Origin: Tragulus kanchil
Lineage: Eukaryota > Chordata > Mammalia > Artiodactyla > Tragulidae
Reading direction: 5' to 3'
Length of the DNA stretch: 64,000 nucleotides
Assembly (NCBI GenBank): GCA_022376925.1
Contig: JAIOJX010000002.1
Coordinates: 63,388,001 to 63,452,000 of the forward strand
The notes beneath the pieces were generated by a model that had not been told where the DNA came from, did not search any database, and saw nothing but the letters and a program-made list of their open reading frames with translations. Below, in pieces: positions 14,213 to 26,495 of the stretch (positions are counted from its first letter, which is position 1; each line of letters begins with the position of its first letter). Both the position numbers and the translations under genes were made by a program.

Positions 14213-17200
14213 ATTTCAAATTGCGTGATGAATTCATGGATCATCTTTGCTTTCCAGATCAGTCATAATGGGAGCGATTTCAGGTATGAAGCTCCATGGG
14301 AGCACAATTTAACCCCAAATAACACATTTGAATAGCCTGAAACATAGTATTCAACCGGCAACCTTCTCCTAAACGGATACGGGCAAGGATTAGGAAGAAT
14401 ATCAGTTTCTCATACAGATTAAATTGAGACTTAAGCCTCTTGCCAGTCCTAGAGAAAACTACAATGCTAGAGAAAGAAAACAAGTTTGTAAGACTAAACC
14501 AATATTTCAGGGAATGAGAATGCTCAAGTGCCAAATCCTGATCTCTTGGCAGCAAGATTGATTGCAAAGCCTTCTAGACCATGGTGCTAAAATACCTAAT
14601 ATATTTATGGCTCTATTTGCTTTTGGCTCAGAAATTAGTCAAGGCTGAGTCTCAAGGCAGAGACGTCAGTGAAGTGATTGAAAACGTAGGGACTGATTCA
14701 TTTTAATGAAGAGTTACAGTTTTCTGACTAGGTAATAAAAACAGTGTCACAGTGGTGTCCAGGGAATATAGCAAAAGCACCAAAAGCATTGGCTTATCCA
14801 GATCTGATTGAGGTCATCTGCTTAACAATATGAAATTAGGAAATACATAATTCAGGTTTGGCACATCCGTTCAAGTATGCCATCAAAAATTTAACTGCCA
14901 GGACTTCCCCGACGGTCCATTGTCTAAGACTCTACACTCCCAGTGCAAGGGGCCCAAGTTCAATCCTTGGTCAAAGAACTAGATCCCACATGCTGCAAGT
15001 AAAAGATCTTGCATGCCACAACTAAGACCCAGGGCAGCCAAATTAATAAATAAATGGAAATAAATATTAAAAAAAAATTCAACTGCCTTCCAATATCCAG
15101 ATATGCTGTTTTTTTTTTTTTTTTTTTGCTGTTCTTAACACAGTATTTTTCTCATGCTCACAAGATATCTACCCATTATATGTTGGTGAGAATTTTTTTT
15201 ATTTATTAAAATGAACTATCTCCAACAAATCATCTAGAAATATAACACATGACCATCCTTAAATGCGGTTGAGGCTGACAGATTATTTTGTCTAGATGTA
15301 TTGAGCTCCTAAACACAACTGAAGTTAATGCTAGCAAGAAAAAATAGTTAAATAGATATTGCGTAGACAATTTAATTTTTTTCTATGAATATCTCATATA
15401 CATTTAGGTATTTGGATCACAAGATGTCTATGCTAATATAAATGGAAAAATTGTTTCAGAAATCCTACTTTGAGGACATGAAGCAAAAATAGAATATTAC
15501 AACTGGGGACTGCTTACCTTTATTATGGAAACAAAATAAATCATGGGCATTTTAAAGTTATTAAAGAAAGCACAAAGTATATGAATATAAGTGAAGTTAT
15601 AGATCCCATTCTTAATTCCCAGATTATAAAAGAAGGCTAGCACATATCTCAGAATCATTATGCATCATACATTGTTTTGATAAAAGAAACAGGACTTAGA
15701 AATTTAAAATGTCTTTTCTTATTTTGGAGATAGATATGCAATATTATTTGAGATACCTTCTATGAGATAGCATCAACTGTTATTAATGTTTGTGGAAGAG
15801 ATTGCGGTAACAAAATGTCTTATCAATCCATTACATTTCTCAGAGAGATGAAACTGGCATTTAGGTATAGTTTTGTAGCAGTCCTTTTAAAATAATTATA
15901 TTCAGGTTGATAGCTCTACATATTATTAATAAAATACAGTGATAGAATACACTGTTTGCAACATCCTAATGCAAAATTCAAGCTTGCCAATTTTGTTGAA
16001 ATCCCTTTAATACAATTTATTTGGATTTGAGTACTTCAGCTCTCTTCACCAAAGGATTTTCTATTTTATTGCCTATGTAAATTTATAACTTATTTTCACC
16101 CCATTCTTCTATTTCAAATATGGCTATTTTATTGTGAACATATTTTCTTAGGCAGCAATAAAAATATATAGTTTTATGCTGTGTTTTCTATAGTAGAGAA
16201 TGCATTATTAAATAATTTAAGTAATATTTTAAATAATAAAATAATTTAAATAATTTTTAATTTAAAGAAATTTAAAATAATGTTTTCCTTGATTACTCTC
16301 AGATTTTTTTCTTATCAATAAGAATTATATCATTTCCAACCTCATTATTGAAGCCCCATGGATGTGAAATATACATCAACATAGTAAAACACGAGGATGA
16401 AAGGGCTTGAGATTTTGTAAGTGTGCTGAAAGGGAGGCTTTGTGGTTGTCCTAAGTAGTCAGGATGTTGCTACATTGCTGTAGAATTTTGATGGCTCCAA
16501 TTTTGTTTATGGTATGGAGAAAAAATTTAAACAGGAAGAAAGGAAAGACAATAGTATTTCATATGGGATATTCCTGATGAAAAGTCTCCTTTTAAATAGA
16601 GCATCCACTATAATGGGACCAAGAAAATGCACAATGTCCTTTGATAACTTCTTAAAGCAATATGTGTGATCTAAAATCCAAATGTTTAAAGGCGTAAGTA
16701 GCACATTAAGTCTTTTTAGAACTTTGCAAGACTGGAAGGACATATAATTCCTCTCTGCTTTCCAGAAGACTGGATTGGAGGCTGGAGATTGATCAAAACT
16801 GATGCAACACTATTTTTAGTCACTTGGCTATAGAATAAGAAACAACAAAACAAGATTTAATCATGTGCTGATAGTTTCTTTCCTCAGGGATGTTATCTGT
16901 TGATTTATCTTTATTGTCTGGTTTTAGAAGAAACCTTGGCAATACAGCCATGCAGGAATGCTGACCCACCCAGCTGCGGATGCCAAGGTGTTATATCAAG
17001 AAAGTAGGAAATATGGTTGGACTGTTTCTGCTGACAGTAACTGAGTTAGTGAAATGAAGGTTTCAGGACATAAATTAGTTAACACAAGGATTGCCTGGTG
17101 GGTTGTATGAAGGATATAGTCCATGAAGCAAACAAAAAACCACTTATTTTGTGTAAATGGTGTGTTTGGCAAAGGAAAATTCTCTGTGCGTTCCATGATC
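14213..17200. other. Single-copy AT-rich DNA
   Basis: The longest stretch without a ~1.1 kb duplication. It holds one CHR-like SINE (14901-15076) and a 17-base T run near 15111. Around 16200 is an AT-rich tract of ATTTAAA-type repeats. I saw no exon-like or RNA-gene signal. Confidence 0.5.
14901..15076 (+). mobile_element. CHR-like SINE, short form
   Basis: Head AGGACTTCCCCGACGGTCCA, decayed B box (AGTTCAATCCTTGG), body and GGGCAGCCAAATTAATAAAT tail ending in an A-rich run. Confidence 0.8.
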
Positions 17201-17474
17201 TTTTTTTTTTTTTTTGGCCACTTCTATTGGTCTTTCATTTATCTATTTTCATCCGTCTTTGCTCTTTGGCCTGTGTGACCTCCCATTGCAGTGACCCCTC
17301 TCCTTGCAGAGCACCGGCTGTAGGTGTGTGCGCTCCAGAGTGCTGGCTCTGTAGTTGGTCACATCGGTCCAGCAGCTCCACAGCATGTGGGATCTTCCCA
17401 GGACAGGGATTGAACTGGTGCTCCTTGCACTGCAAAGCGGTGTCCTTACCCACTGGACCACCAGGGAAGACCCC
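17201..17474 (-). mobile_element. Young tRNA-Glu SINE (CCAATAGAAG family)
   Basis: Minus-strand element. From its 3' end on the plus strand it reads T-run, GGCCACTTCTATTGG, body, then the tRNA-like head TTCCCTGGTGGTCCAGTGGG. C(A/G)TGATCTTTTT flanks both sides as a target-site duplication (17194 and 17475 regions). Block G begins inside its head. Confidence 0.85.
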
Positions 17475-17480
17475 GTGATC

Positions 17481-17830
17481 TTTTTAATAATTTTTATTGG
17501 AATATAGTTGATTTATAATATAATGTTATGTTTCAGGTGTACAGTAAAGTGAATCAGTTATACATATACACATATCTATTTTTTTGTTTGTTTTGCCCTA
17601 TATAGGTCATTACAGAGTATTGAGTAGAGCCTATGCTACACAGCCAGTCCTTATTTATTTATTTATTTTTGGCTATTCTGGATTTTCCCACAGCCGGTCC
17701 TTATTAGTGAACTTTTATCTAACTATCTATCTATCCATATTAACATATATATTATATAAACTGTATACATATATTAGTGATCTATTATATATTATATATG
17801 GTAGTGTGAATTTGAGCTTTTTCTAGATTA
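17481..17830 (-). mobile_element. L1 3' end fragment
   Basis: Resembles the artiodactyl L1 tail read backwards: TTTTTATTGGAATATAGTTG, then TTTCAGGTGTACAGTAAAGTG and the GAGTATTGAGTAGAGCCTATG stretch in pieces. It carries a 33-base SINE stub at 17656-17688. The second copy is at 18577-18925. Confidence 0.75.
17656..17688 (-). mobile_element. 33-base 5'-truncated SINE stub
   Basis: The insert reads as the last bases of a CHR-type SINE on the minus strand (AATAGCCAAAAATAAATAAA). CACAGCC(A/G)GTCCTTATT (17 bases, one mismatch) flanks it at 17639-17655 and 17689-17705, as expected for a target-site duplication. The copy in block G2 is at 18752-18783. Confidence 0.75.
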
Positions 17831-18032
17831 AAGCCTGACACACAAGTCACAGGTTTGTCAGAAGTTTGCCTGGCTTCTCCTCACCTAACACAAGATTTTC
17901 ATTTTACCGTCTCTCCTATCCTCTTCTATCATATCTTCAGCCATGGGTCTCAGGGATGAAAGTTTCCTCCATTCTTTTTCTCTTGTTAATGCAGAACATC
18001 TCATTCCTCTGAGTTCAGTGTTTTTCTTGTTT

Positions 18033-18233
18033 AGTGGCTAAGTCATGTCCTATTCTTTTGCGACCTTATGGACTATAGGACTTCAGGCTCCACTATTCTT
18101 GGAATTGTCTGGACAAGAATACTGGAGTGTGTTGCTATTTCTTTCTCTAGAGGATCTTGCCTGACTCAGGGATGAAACTTGTGTCACTGCATTGGCAGGC
18201 AGATTCTTTGCCCCTGAGTCACTAGGAAGCCAT
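18033..18233 (-). mobile_element. Bov-tA SINE
   Basis: Minus-strand Bov-tA. Read on the plus strand it goes from the A-region (GTCATGTCCTATTCTTTTGC, TGGACAAGAATACTGGAGTG) to the tRNA-like head (CTGCATTGGCAGGCAGATTC). The second copy is at 19129-19328. Confidence 0.85.
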
Positions 18234-19128
18234 CTCTTTAAAGAAAATATGTATATTTGGAGTAAAATGTTTAAATTTACATTGAAGTATGTAATAAGAA
18301 TAAATGACTTCTACTAATCAATGTAACTTTGCAAGATAAGAATCACTGGCTTCTGCTGGGGAGTCCAATCAGCTAGTAGCAATGATCCCCATACAGGAAC
18401 CCCAAGGAAAAAGCCCATTCCACAAAGCCTCCTTTCAATAGGCCCCAACCCATTTCTCCTATGTGCACCCACAGATTTAGGAGTGTGGACATGCTCCATA
18501 GTTTTATATCTTTTTTTCTTCTTAACTGCAAAGCGGTGTCCTTACCCACTGGACCACCAGGGAAGACCCCGTGATCTTTTTAATAATTTTTATTGGAATA
18601 TAGTTGATTTATAATATAATGTTATGTTTCAGGTGTACAGTAAAGTGAATCAGTTATACATATACACATATCTATTTTTTTGTTTGTTTTGCCCTATATA
18701 GGTCATTACAGAGTATTGAGTAGAGCCTATGCTACACAGCCAGTCCTTATTTATTTATTTATTTTGGCTATTCTGGATTTTCCCACAGCCGGTCCTTATT
18801 AGTGAACTTTTATCTAACTATCTATCTATCCATATTAACATATATATTATATAAACTGTATACATATATTAGTGATCTATTATATATTATATATGGTAGT
18901 GTGAATTTGAGCTTTTTCTAGATTAAAGCCTGACACACAAGTCACAGGTTTGTCAGAAGTTTGCCTGGCTTCTCCTCACCTAACACAAGATTTTCATTTT
19001 ACCGTCTCTCCTATCCTCTTCTATCATATCTTCAGCCATGGGTCTCAGGGATGAAAGTTTCCTCCATTCTTTTTCTCTTGTTAATGCAGAACATCTCATT
19101 CCTCTGAGTTCAGTGTTTTTCTTGTTTA

Positions 19129-19328
19129 GTGGCTAAGTCATGTCCTATTCTTTTGCGACCTTATGGACTATAGGACTTCAGGCTCCACTATTCTTGGAAT
19201 TGTCTGGACAAGAATACTGGAGTGTGTTGCTATTTCTTTCTCTAGAGGATCTTGCCTGACTCAGGGATGAAACTTGTGTCACTGCATTGGCAGGCAGATT
19301 CTTTGCCCCTGAGTCACTAGGGAAGCCA
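19129..19328 (-). mobile_element. Bov-tA SINE, second copy
   Basis: Copy of 18033-18233 within block G. Confidence 0.85.
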
Positions 19329-19882
19329 TCTCTTTAAAGAAAATATGTATATTTGGAGTAAAATGTTTAAATTTACATTGAAGTATGTAATAAGAATAAA
19401 TGACTTCTACTAATCAATGTAACTTTGCAAGATAAGAATCACTGGCTTCTGCTGGGGAGTCCAATCAGCTAGTAGCAATGATCCCCATACAGGAACCCCA
19501 AGGAAAAAGCCCATTCCACAAAGCCTCCTTTCAATAGGCCCCAACCCATTTCTCCTATGTGCACCCACAGATTTAGGAGTGTGGACATGCTCCATAGTTT
19601 TATATTTTTCATTTCTTCTTAACTGCAATAGACACAAAATTTCCAATTGATATGTATATGACAATCAGAAGTATTTCATGCTTTACATGAGATATCTGTA
19701 TCTGTCTATCTTTCTGAATATTCATATTTTTCTGTGTGGTAATATCTTGTTGTTTCAATGGGAGGAAAGGTATTTAATATCCTACAGACTAACTGATAGT
19801 GGGAACTTTGATTTCCCAACTTTTCAGGTGTTCTGAGAGTGGGTCCTTGGTCCCAGTCTTTCATAGGGAGTCTCCTGATATT

Positions 19883-20103
19883 GCGCTTCCCAGGTGGTGT
19901 TAGTGCTAAAGAACCTACCTGCCAGTGCAGGGAAAATAAAAGATGCTGCTTTGATCCCTGGGTCAGGAAGATCTCCCTGGAGGATGGTGTGGTAATCCAC
20001 TCCAGTATTTTTGCCTGGAGAATCCCGTGGACAGAGGTGGCGTGCAATCCATAGAGGCGCACAGAGTCAGACACGACTGAAGAGACTTAGCAGACATGCA
20101 TGC
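19883..20103 (+). mobile_element. Bov-tA SINE
   Basis: Plus-strand Bov-tA: GCTTCCCAGGTGGTGTTAGT head, GATCCCTGGGTCAGGAAGAT, CCACTCCAGTATTTTTGCCT and the AGTCAGACACGACTGAAG tail. The second copy is at 20986-21205. Confidence 0.88.
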
Positions 20104-20985
20104 ACCTCTGGAAGTAGTAGTTGAGACAGATTTTATCAGAAATTATGACAAACCCTTCTTGGTTATTTCCATTTGGCTTTCCTTGTCTATGTGGTGGATG
20201 ATGAATCATTAATGTGGTTCATCTGTATTTTCAGCATAAGAATTTTAACATTTTAATTTTGTTCATGAAACTGATAGCTAACTTGGGGCTTGCATTTTCC
20301 TGCACTTTTCATTTCAACTGAGCACTGGAAAAATAGGAATTTGAACCTTAGGTGTAGCGTGTTATCTGGAAAAAGAACTATCCAGACAGAGCCTTATGCC
20401 CCCTTTTAGTTCATTTAGAATTACTTTTTAATTTTTCTGTTTTCAAAAGGATGTTGAAAATGGAGCTATCTAACAATGCTGCTATTATATTGTCTTCTAA
20501 CATTGTGTAGGGTATGAGTCATGAATGGGTTACACCTTGAAAACTGTGAGTAGGAAAGTATTGTCAATCAGCTAGTAGCAATGATCCCCATACAGGAACC
20601 CCAAGGAAAAAGCCCATTCCACAAAGCCTCCTTTCAATAGGCCCCAACCCATTTCTCCTATGTGCACCCACAGATTTAGGAGTGTGGACATGCTCCATAG
20701 TTTTATATTTTTCATTTCTTCTTAACTGCAATAGACACAAAATTTCCAATTGATATGTATATGACAATCAGAAGTATTTCATGCTTTACATGAGATATCT
20801 GTATCTGTCTATCTTTCTGAATATTCATATTTTTCTGTGTGGTAATATCTTGTTGTTTCAATGGGAGGAAAGGTATTTAATATCCTACAGACTAACTGAT
20901 AGTGGGAACTTTGATTTCCCAACTTTTCAGGTGTTCTGAGAGTGGGTCCTTGGTCCCAGTCTTTCATAGGGAGTCTCCTGATATT

Positions 20986-21205
20986 GCGCTTCCCAGGTGG
21001 TGTTAGTGCTAAAGAACCTACCTGCCAGTGCAGGGAAAATAAAAGATGCTGCTTTGATCCCTGGGTCAGGAAGATCTCCCTGGAGGATGGTGTGGTAATC
21101 CACTCCAGTATTTTTGCCTGGAGAATCCGTGGACAGAGGTGGCGTGCAATCCATAGAGGCGCACAGAGTCAGACACGACTGAAGAGACTTAGCAGACATG
21201 CATGC
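20986..21205 (+). mobile_element. Bov-tA SINE, second copy
   Basis: Copy of 19883-20103 within block H. Confidence 0.88.
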
Positions 21206-21659
21206 ACCTCTGGAAGTAGTAGTTGAGACAGATTTTATCAGAAATTATGACAAACCCTTCTTGGTTATTTCCATTTGGCTTTCCTTGTCTATGTGGTGGA
21301 TGATGAATCATTAATGTGGTTCATCTGTATTTTCAGCATAAGAATTTTAACATTTTAATTTTGTTCATGAAACTGATAGCTAACTTGGGGCTTGCATTTT
21401 CCTGCACTTTTCATTTCAACTGAGCACTGGAAAAATAGGAATTTGAACCTTAGGTGTAGCGTGTTATCTGGAAAAAGAACTATCCAGACAGAGCCTTATG
21501 CCCCCTTTTAGTTCATTTAGAATTACTTTTTAATTTTTCTGTTTTCAAAAGGATGTTGAAAATGGAGCTATCTAACAATGCTGCTATTATATTGTCTTCT
21601 AACATTGTGTAGGGTATGAGTCATGAATGGGTTACACCTTGAAAACTGTGAGTAGGAAA

Positions 21660-22523
21660 TGAGTCTTGTGTCATGGAGAAACGAGAAGGATTTAATTGCT
21701 ACACAAGGTCAGAGTTGTTAAAAAAATTACTGACCGGAGGACACTTCAGAATAGAAATAGTAGGAAAATGGAGGTCATTCCTGAGCTTTCTTTATAGCAT
21801 TTTTTTCATCTCACAGCATAGGACATTTTTAGTACATCTCTTTCAGAACAGACAAAATACGAGAGGCAGATGTCCTCGTGACACTGTGTTAAACAGTGCC
21901 ACTGTCCTTCTTTTACCACTTTCAGTGTTCATAATAGTGACAACAAGGGGAAAATCACAGGTTTATCTTGGATTTCTCCCAAGTATTAGTCCTAGGAGTA
22001 GTATGGAATATATAATAGCCCAGACAGAGTTTGTTTTAGTGTGTCGGTTAATGTACAGTCTTCTCTGTTTCTGGCTAAAATTTCTGAAGAAAAATCCAAT
22101 GCTAAAATGGCTATCAAGAACACTCTCTCAGTATTTATTATAAAGATGTTAAAAACAAAGTGTAACATATATTATTAATAAAGTTCTTAACATTTAGGAT
22201 TTATGTTCCTAAAGTTAACACATATGATAGATACTTTGAAATTGACAGGAAACTTCCTTCTACCCCACTCATATTTACCGGAGCACGTATGTGCACAAAT
22301 AAATCAGTCTTCCTGGGACAAATGTACTTTTTTCCCTGTGGTACAGAATTTTCAACATTTTACAGTTTGAAATTTTCATGAATAATGAACATAAAGAAAA
22401 ACCACTTGGATTCTGAAATAGATACTTATTGTAGTTTACATGACTACACTTATTCACAGACACTGTCAACATTTTCCTCCTTTGTATGTGTTCCATTTAT
22501 ATTGATATTCTTTTTAAAATTGT
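21660..22523. other. Single-copy stretch with a 156-codon open frame
   Basis: The open frame at 21673-22143 (+) is the longest one not explained by a transposon. The translation is hydrophobic (runs such as FLSFLYSIFFIS and LLLPLSVFIIV) without a domain I recognise. A length like this can arise by chance. No splice or promoter signal supports it. Confidence 0.3.
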
Positions 22524-22939
22524 ATCCTCCTTGAAGGTTAAAGATAATGGCACAAATATCTCATAAAGTCTCAGTAGACATAAATGAATTTGAGAAAAAT
22601 GGGAGATACTTCTTCCTTGCACAGGTAATAGAATTTCATTGACAAATATCTGATGAGTCAAGTTTTAGTCTGAAATATTTTGACATAATGTCCAAGGGTT
22701 GACTGATGTTACAAATGAATGTAGTGAAATCTTACTTTACTTCTTAAAATGAACAGAATAGGGAAGAGATCCAAATTCAAAAATATGTATTGGGACTAAA
22801 GTGAATAATAAGATGGAGTAGCAAGTATTAATATGGTTTCCAACTGAGTCTCCAACAACAGCAACCATAACAAAAAGAAGATACAGAAAGAAATGTTTTT
22901 AAAGATACTGGACGTCAGACAGTGATAGACAGTCTTGAG

Positions 22940-23636
22940 AAATGGAATACAAATACTGAATGAAAACACACAGCATGTCAAAATGTGAAATGCTGCTAAA
23001 GCAGTACTTAGCAGGAAGTTTGGGGCACTAGATGCCCTTTTTTTTTTTTTTTTGAAAAGTTCTTAAATAAATGTCAGCTATTGCTTTATTATTTTTTTCT
23101 TTTTTATTTTTTTAATATCTTTTTTGGTGGGGGATGGGTTGGGGAGGGAGAGGGGTGAGCAGGTCACTTCTATTGGGCTTTCATTTATCTATTTTTATCC
23201 ACCTTTGTTCTTGTTCTTTGGCTTATGTGGGCCTCCCATCACAGTGGCTTCTGTTGTTGCAGAGCACTGGCTCTGGGCACATGGGCCCCAGAGCTCCGGC
23301 TTGATAATTGGACACATTGGTCCAGCCACTCCATGGCACGTGGGATCTTCTCAGGCCAGGGATCGAACCGGCGCCCCTTGCACTGCAAGGTGGTGTCCTT
23401 ACCCACTGGACCACCCTGGAAGCCCAGTTTTTGCTTTAATAAACTAGACAAAGAAGACCAAAGAAAATCCAAAGCAGCCTGAGAAAGGAAATAATAAAGA
23501 TTACAGTAGAAACCAATAAAATTGAAACAGAAAATCGATAGAGAAAACAAATGAAGCTTAGAGATGTTTCTTTGAGAAGATCAATGAAATTGATTAACTT
23601 TTAACCAGAGAGAAAGAGTAAATTACCATGATCAAA
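22940..23636 (+). mobile_element. L1 ORF2 fragment (start of long broken L1)
   Basis: Plus-strand L1 ORF2-like sequence, with all frames decayed: AATGCTGCTAAAGCAGTACT and GAAATAATAAAGATTACAGT, then GAAGATCAATGAAATTGATT. It is split by a minus-strand SINE at 23090-23427. The second copy is at 24081-24779. The element seems to resume after the Tigger remnant at about 26046. Confidence 0.75.
23090..23427 (-). mobile_element. tRNA-Glu SINE (CCAATAGAAG family)
   Basis: Plus-strand order: T-rich tail, G-rich run (GGGTTGGGGAGGGAGAGG), CACTTCTATTGGGCTTTC, body, B box (GGGATCGAACCGG reversed) and head GGACCACCCTGGAAGCCC. TTGCTTTA at both ends (23081 and 23431) is a probable target-site duplication within L1. 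Confidence 0.88.
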
Positions 23637-24230
23637 AAAAAGACCAAAGAAAATCCAAAGCGTGATCCTCCTTGAAGGTTAAAGATAATGGCACAAATAT
23701 CTCATAAAGTCTCAGTAGACATAAATGAATTTGAGAAAAATGGGAGATACTTCTTCCTTGCACAGGTAATAGAATTTCATTGACAAATATCTGATGAGTC
23801 AAGTTTTAGTCTGAAATATTTTGACATAATGTCCAAGGGTTGACTGATGTTACAAATGAATGTAGTGAAATCTTACTTTACTTCTTAAAATGAACAGAAT
23901 AGGGAAGAGATCCAAATTCAAAAATATGTATTGGGACTAAAGTGAATAATAAGATGGAGTAGCAAGTATTAATATGGTTTCCAACTGAGTCTCCAACAAC
24001 AGCAACCATAACAAAAAGAAGATACAGAAAGAAATGTTTTTAAAGATACTGGACGTCAGACAGTGATAGACAGTCTTGAGAAATGGAATACAAATACTGA
24101 ATGAAAACACACAGCATGTCAAAATGTGAAATGCTGCTAAAGCAGTACTTAGCAGGAAGTTTGGGGCACTAGATGCCCTTTTTTTTTTTTTTTTGAAAAG
24201 TTCTTAAATAAATGTCAGCTATTGCTTTAT

Positions 24231-24570
24231 TATTTTTTTCTTTTTTATTTTTTTAATATCTTTTTTTTGGTGGGGGATGGGTTGGGGAGGGAGAGGGGTG
24301 AGCAGGTCACTTCTATTGGGCTTTCATTTATCTATTTTTATCCACCTTTGTTCTTGTTCTTTGGCTTATGTGGGCCTCCCATCACAGTGGCTTCTGTTGT
24401 TGCAGAGCACTGGCTCTGGGCACATGGGCCCCAGAGCTCCGGCTCGATAATTGGACACATTGGTCCAGCCACTCCATGGCACGTGGGATCTTCTCAGGCC
24501 AGGGATCGAACCGGCGCCCCTTGCACTGCAAGGTGGTGTCCTTACCCACTGGACCACCCTGGAAGCCCAG
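24231..24570 (-). mobile_element. tRNA-Glu SINE, second copy
   Basis: Copy of 23090-23427 within block I, with a T run two bases longer and one substitution. Confidence 0.88.
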
Positions 24571-24779
24571 TTTTTGCTTTAATAAACTAGACAAAGAAGA
24601 CCAAAGAAAATCCAAAGCAGCCTGAGAAAGGAAATAATAAAGATTACAGTAGAAACCAATAAAATTGAAACAGAAAATCGATAGAGAAAACAAATGAAGC
24701 TTAGAGATGTTTCTTTGAGAAGATCAATGAAATTGATTAACTTTTAACCAGAGAGAAAGAGTAAATTACCATGATCAAA

Positions 24780-25083
24780 GATGTAAAGAAGTTACCAGTC
24801 ACTTTAGCTGACAAGAGAGTGAGTCTGTCATTTGAGGCTTTGAAAGCAAATGTTGACTTCTCCTCTCTAGCTGTGATGGTCCTAGATGGCATCTTCTTCC
24901 AACATAAGGCTGTTTCGTCTACGTTGAAAATCTGTTGTTTGGTGTAGCCACATTTGTTAATTATTTAATCTAGATCTTTCGAATAATTTGCTGCAGTTTC
25001 TATACCAGAACTTGCTGCTTCACCTCATACTAATATGTTGTGGAGACAGTTCTTTTTCCTTGAAAAAGGAGCATCTGCCTAGT
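24780..25083 (-). mobile_element. Tigger transposase remnant, central part
   Basis: Minus-strand translation gives GYTKQQIFNVDETALCWKKM, then PSRTITAREEKS and NDRLTLL. This matches the start of the catalytic domain of Tigger1-type (Tc1/mariner) transposases, including the Asp of NVDETAL. A premature stop lies upstream of GYTKQQ. The 3' half of the transposon is missing at 24780. The part continues across a BovB insertion into 25325-26045. Confidence 0.9.
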
Positions 25084-25324
25084 GCAGTTCAGTTCAGGTC
25101 GCTCAGTCATGTCTGACTCTTTGTGATCCCATGGACTGCAGCACATGAGGCTTCCCTGTTCTTCACCATCTCCTGGAGCTTGCTCAAACTCATATCCATT
25201 GAGTCGGTGACGGCATCCAGCCATCTCATCCTTTGTCATCCCCTTTCTCCTTCTGCCTCCTATTTTTTCCAGCATCAAGGTCTTTTCTAAGCATCATTTT
25301 CCCCAGCATCAGGGTCTTTTCCAA
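25084..25324 (-). mobile_element. BovB LINE 3' end, inserted in Tigger
   Basis: Reverse of the BovB 3' end: CAGTTCAGGTCGCTCAGTCA, then CCATGGACTGCAGCAC, CATCCAGCCATCTCATCCTT and CCAGCATCAGGGTCTTTTCC. It is 5'-truncated and splits the Tigger coding remnant between the EASRG and GEAAS regions. Confidence 0.9.
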
Positions 25325-26045
25325 ACCTCTGCTAACTTTACACTTTTCTGTAGCTTCCTCACCTCTCTAAGCCTTCATAGAATTAGAAAGTTCATGCCTT
25401 GTTCTGAATTTTTTGATGGGAGGGAATGTTTTATGGCTGATTTGATCTTCTATCCAGACCACTTGACCTTCCATATCAGTTGTAGGATTGTTTCAATTTC
25501 TTATTATCTGTGTTCACCAGAGGAGCACTTTTAATTTCCTTCAGTTTGGGTTCACACCTTGGCTAACTGTTTGGTGCAAGAGGCATAGCTTTTGACATGG
25601 TTTTTGGCATGCCTTCCTCAATAGGCTTAATCATTTCCAGCTTTTGATTTAAAGTGAGAGACTTAGGATTCTTCCTTTTACTTGAACACTTACAGGTCAC
25701 TGTAGGGTAATTGCTTGGCCTAATTTCAATATTTTTGTGTCTCAGAATAGGGAGGCCCAAACACAGGGAGAGAGCTGGAGGAATGGCTGATAGAGTAGTC
25801 GCTACTATAGTGGAGTAGTCAACACACACAACAGTTATTAATAAGTTTAAAATTTTAGTTGAGTGTAGTTTGTGGCATCGCCAAACAATTACAATGATAT
25901 CAAAGATTACTGATCACAAATCACCATAAGATAGAGCGATTACAAGAATTACTGAAATGTAACAATATAACACAATTGGAAAAAATAAGTTATAGACTTG
26001 CTTGACACAGACCTTCAATTTGTAAAAAATGCAATAAAGTGACAT
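25325..26045 (-). mobile_element. Tigger1-like DNA transposon, 5' part
   Basis: Minus-strand N-terminal transposase with stops and frameshifts: KCSSKRKNPKSLTLNQKLEM, IKPIEEGMPK, then LVVWIEDQ-like VVWIEDQISHKT and NSMKA*RGEEATEK. The upstream leader also fits, with GAAATTAGGCCAA and the inner TIR region TTTTTACAAATTGAAGG near 26030. The outer terminal repeat is lost. The second copy is at 26496-27216. Confidence 0.9.
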
Positions 26046-26300
26046 ATAAGAAAAGAACATTTGCCTGTATTTGATGATGAAAGACTGAATACTTCCCCTC
26101 CATCCAGAGATCAGAAGTGAAACGAGGATGCCCATCCTACTACTTATATTCAGCATTGTGTAGAGATTCTAGAAAGTATAGTAGTCAGAAAATAATGAAA
26201 GGTATCTGTTACAGTTGAGAAAAGAAATAAAAGTCTTATTTTTCATATATAACATTCATTTTTAATAGAAAAGTCTGACTCAGTTCATGTTTGATCTTTC

Positions 26301-26495
26301 CATGGACTGCAGCACATGAGGCTTCCCTGTTCTTCACCATCTCCTGGAGCTTGCTCAAACTCATATCCATTGAGTCGGTGACGGCATCCAGCCATCTCAT
26401 CCTTTGTCATCCCCTTTCTCCTTCTGCCTCCTATTTTTTCCAGCATCAAGGTCTTTTCTAAGCATCATTTTCCCCAGCATCAGGGTCTTTTCCAA
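26301..26495 (-). mobile_element. BovB 3' end, second copy (clipped)
   Basis: Copy of 25130-25324 in block J. The terminal bases are replaced by noisy spacer. Confidence 0.85.

Larger units (their letters stand above)
17429..19620. repeat. Duplicated block G, 17429-18524 and 18525-19620
   Basis: Offset 1096. Differences are one T (17671 region), one G (18228 region) and a noisy stretch just before the junction near 18505. Shared ACTGCA lies at the breakpoint. The last ~165 bases are also the start of block H and so occur three times (18365, 19462 and 20565 onward). Confidence 0.95.
19462..21659. repeat. Duplicated block H, 19462-20557 and 20565-21659
   Basis: Offset 1102-1103, with a seven-base spacer 20558-20564. 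I saw only one C-run indel (AATCCCGTGG against AATCCGTGG near 20023 and 21125). Confidence 0.95.
22524..24779. repeat. Duplicated block I, 22524-23636 and 23665-24779
   Basis: Offset 1141, rising to 1143 after T-run differences (6 against 8 T near 23120 and 24261). One substitution (T 23302 / C 24445). The spacer 23637-23664 contains a third partial copy of AGACCAAAGAAAATCCAAAG. Confidence 0.95.

Noticed and set aside
25563..25829. 88-codon minus frame as a host TIGD-like gene
   Set aside because: Transposase similarity is clear, but frames are broken, the 3' half is missing and a BovB sits inside.
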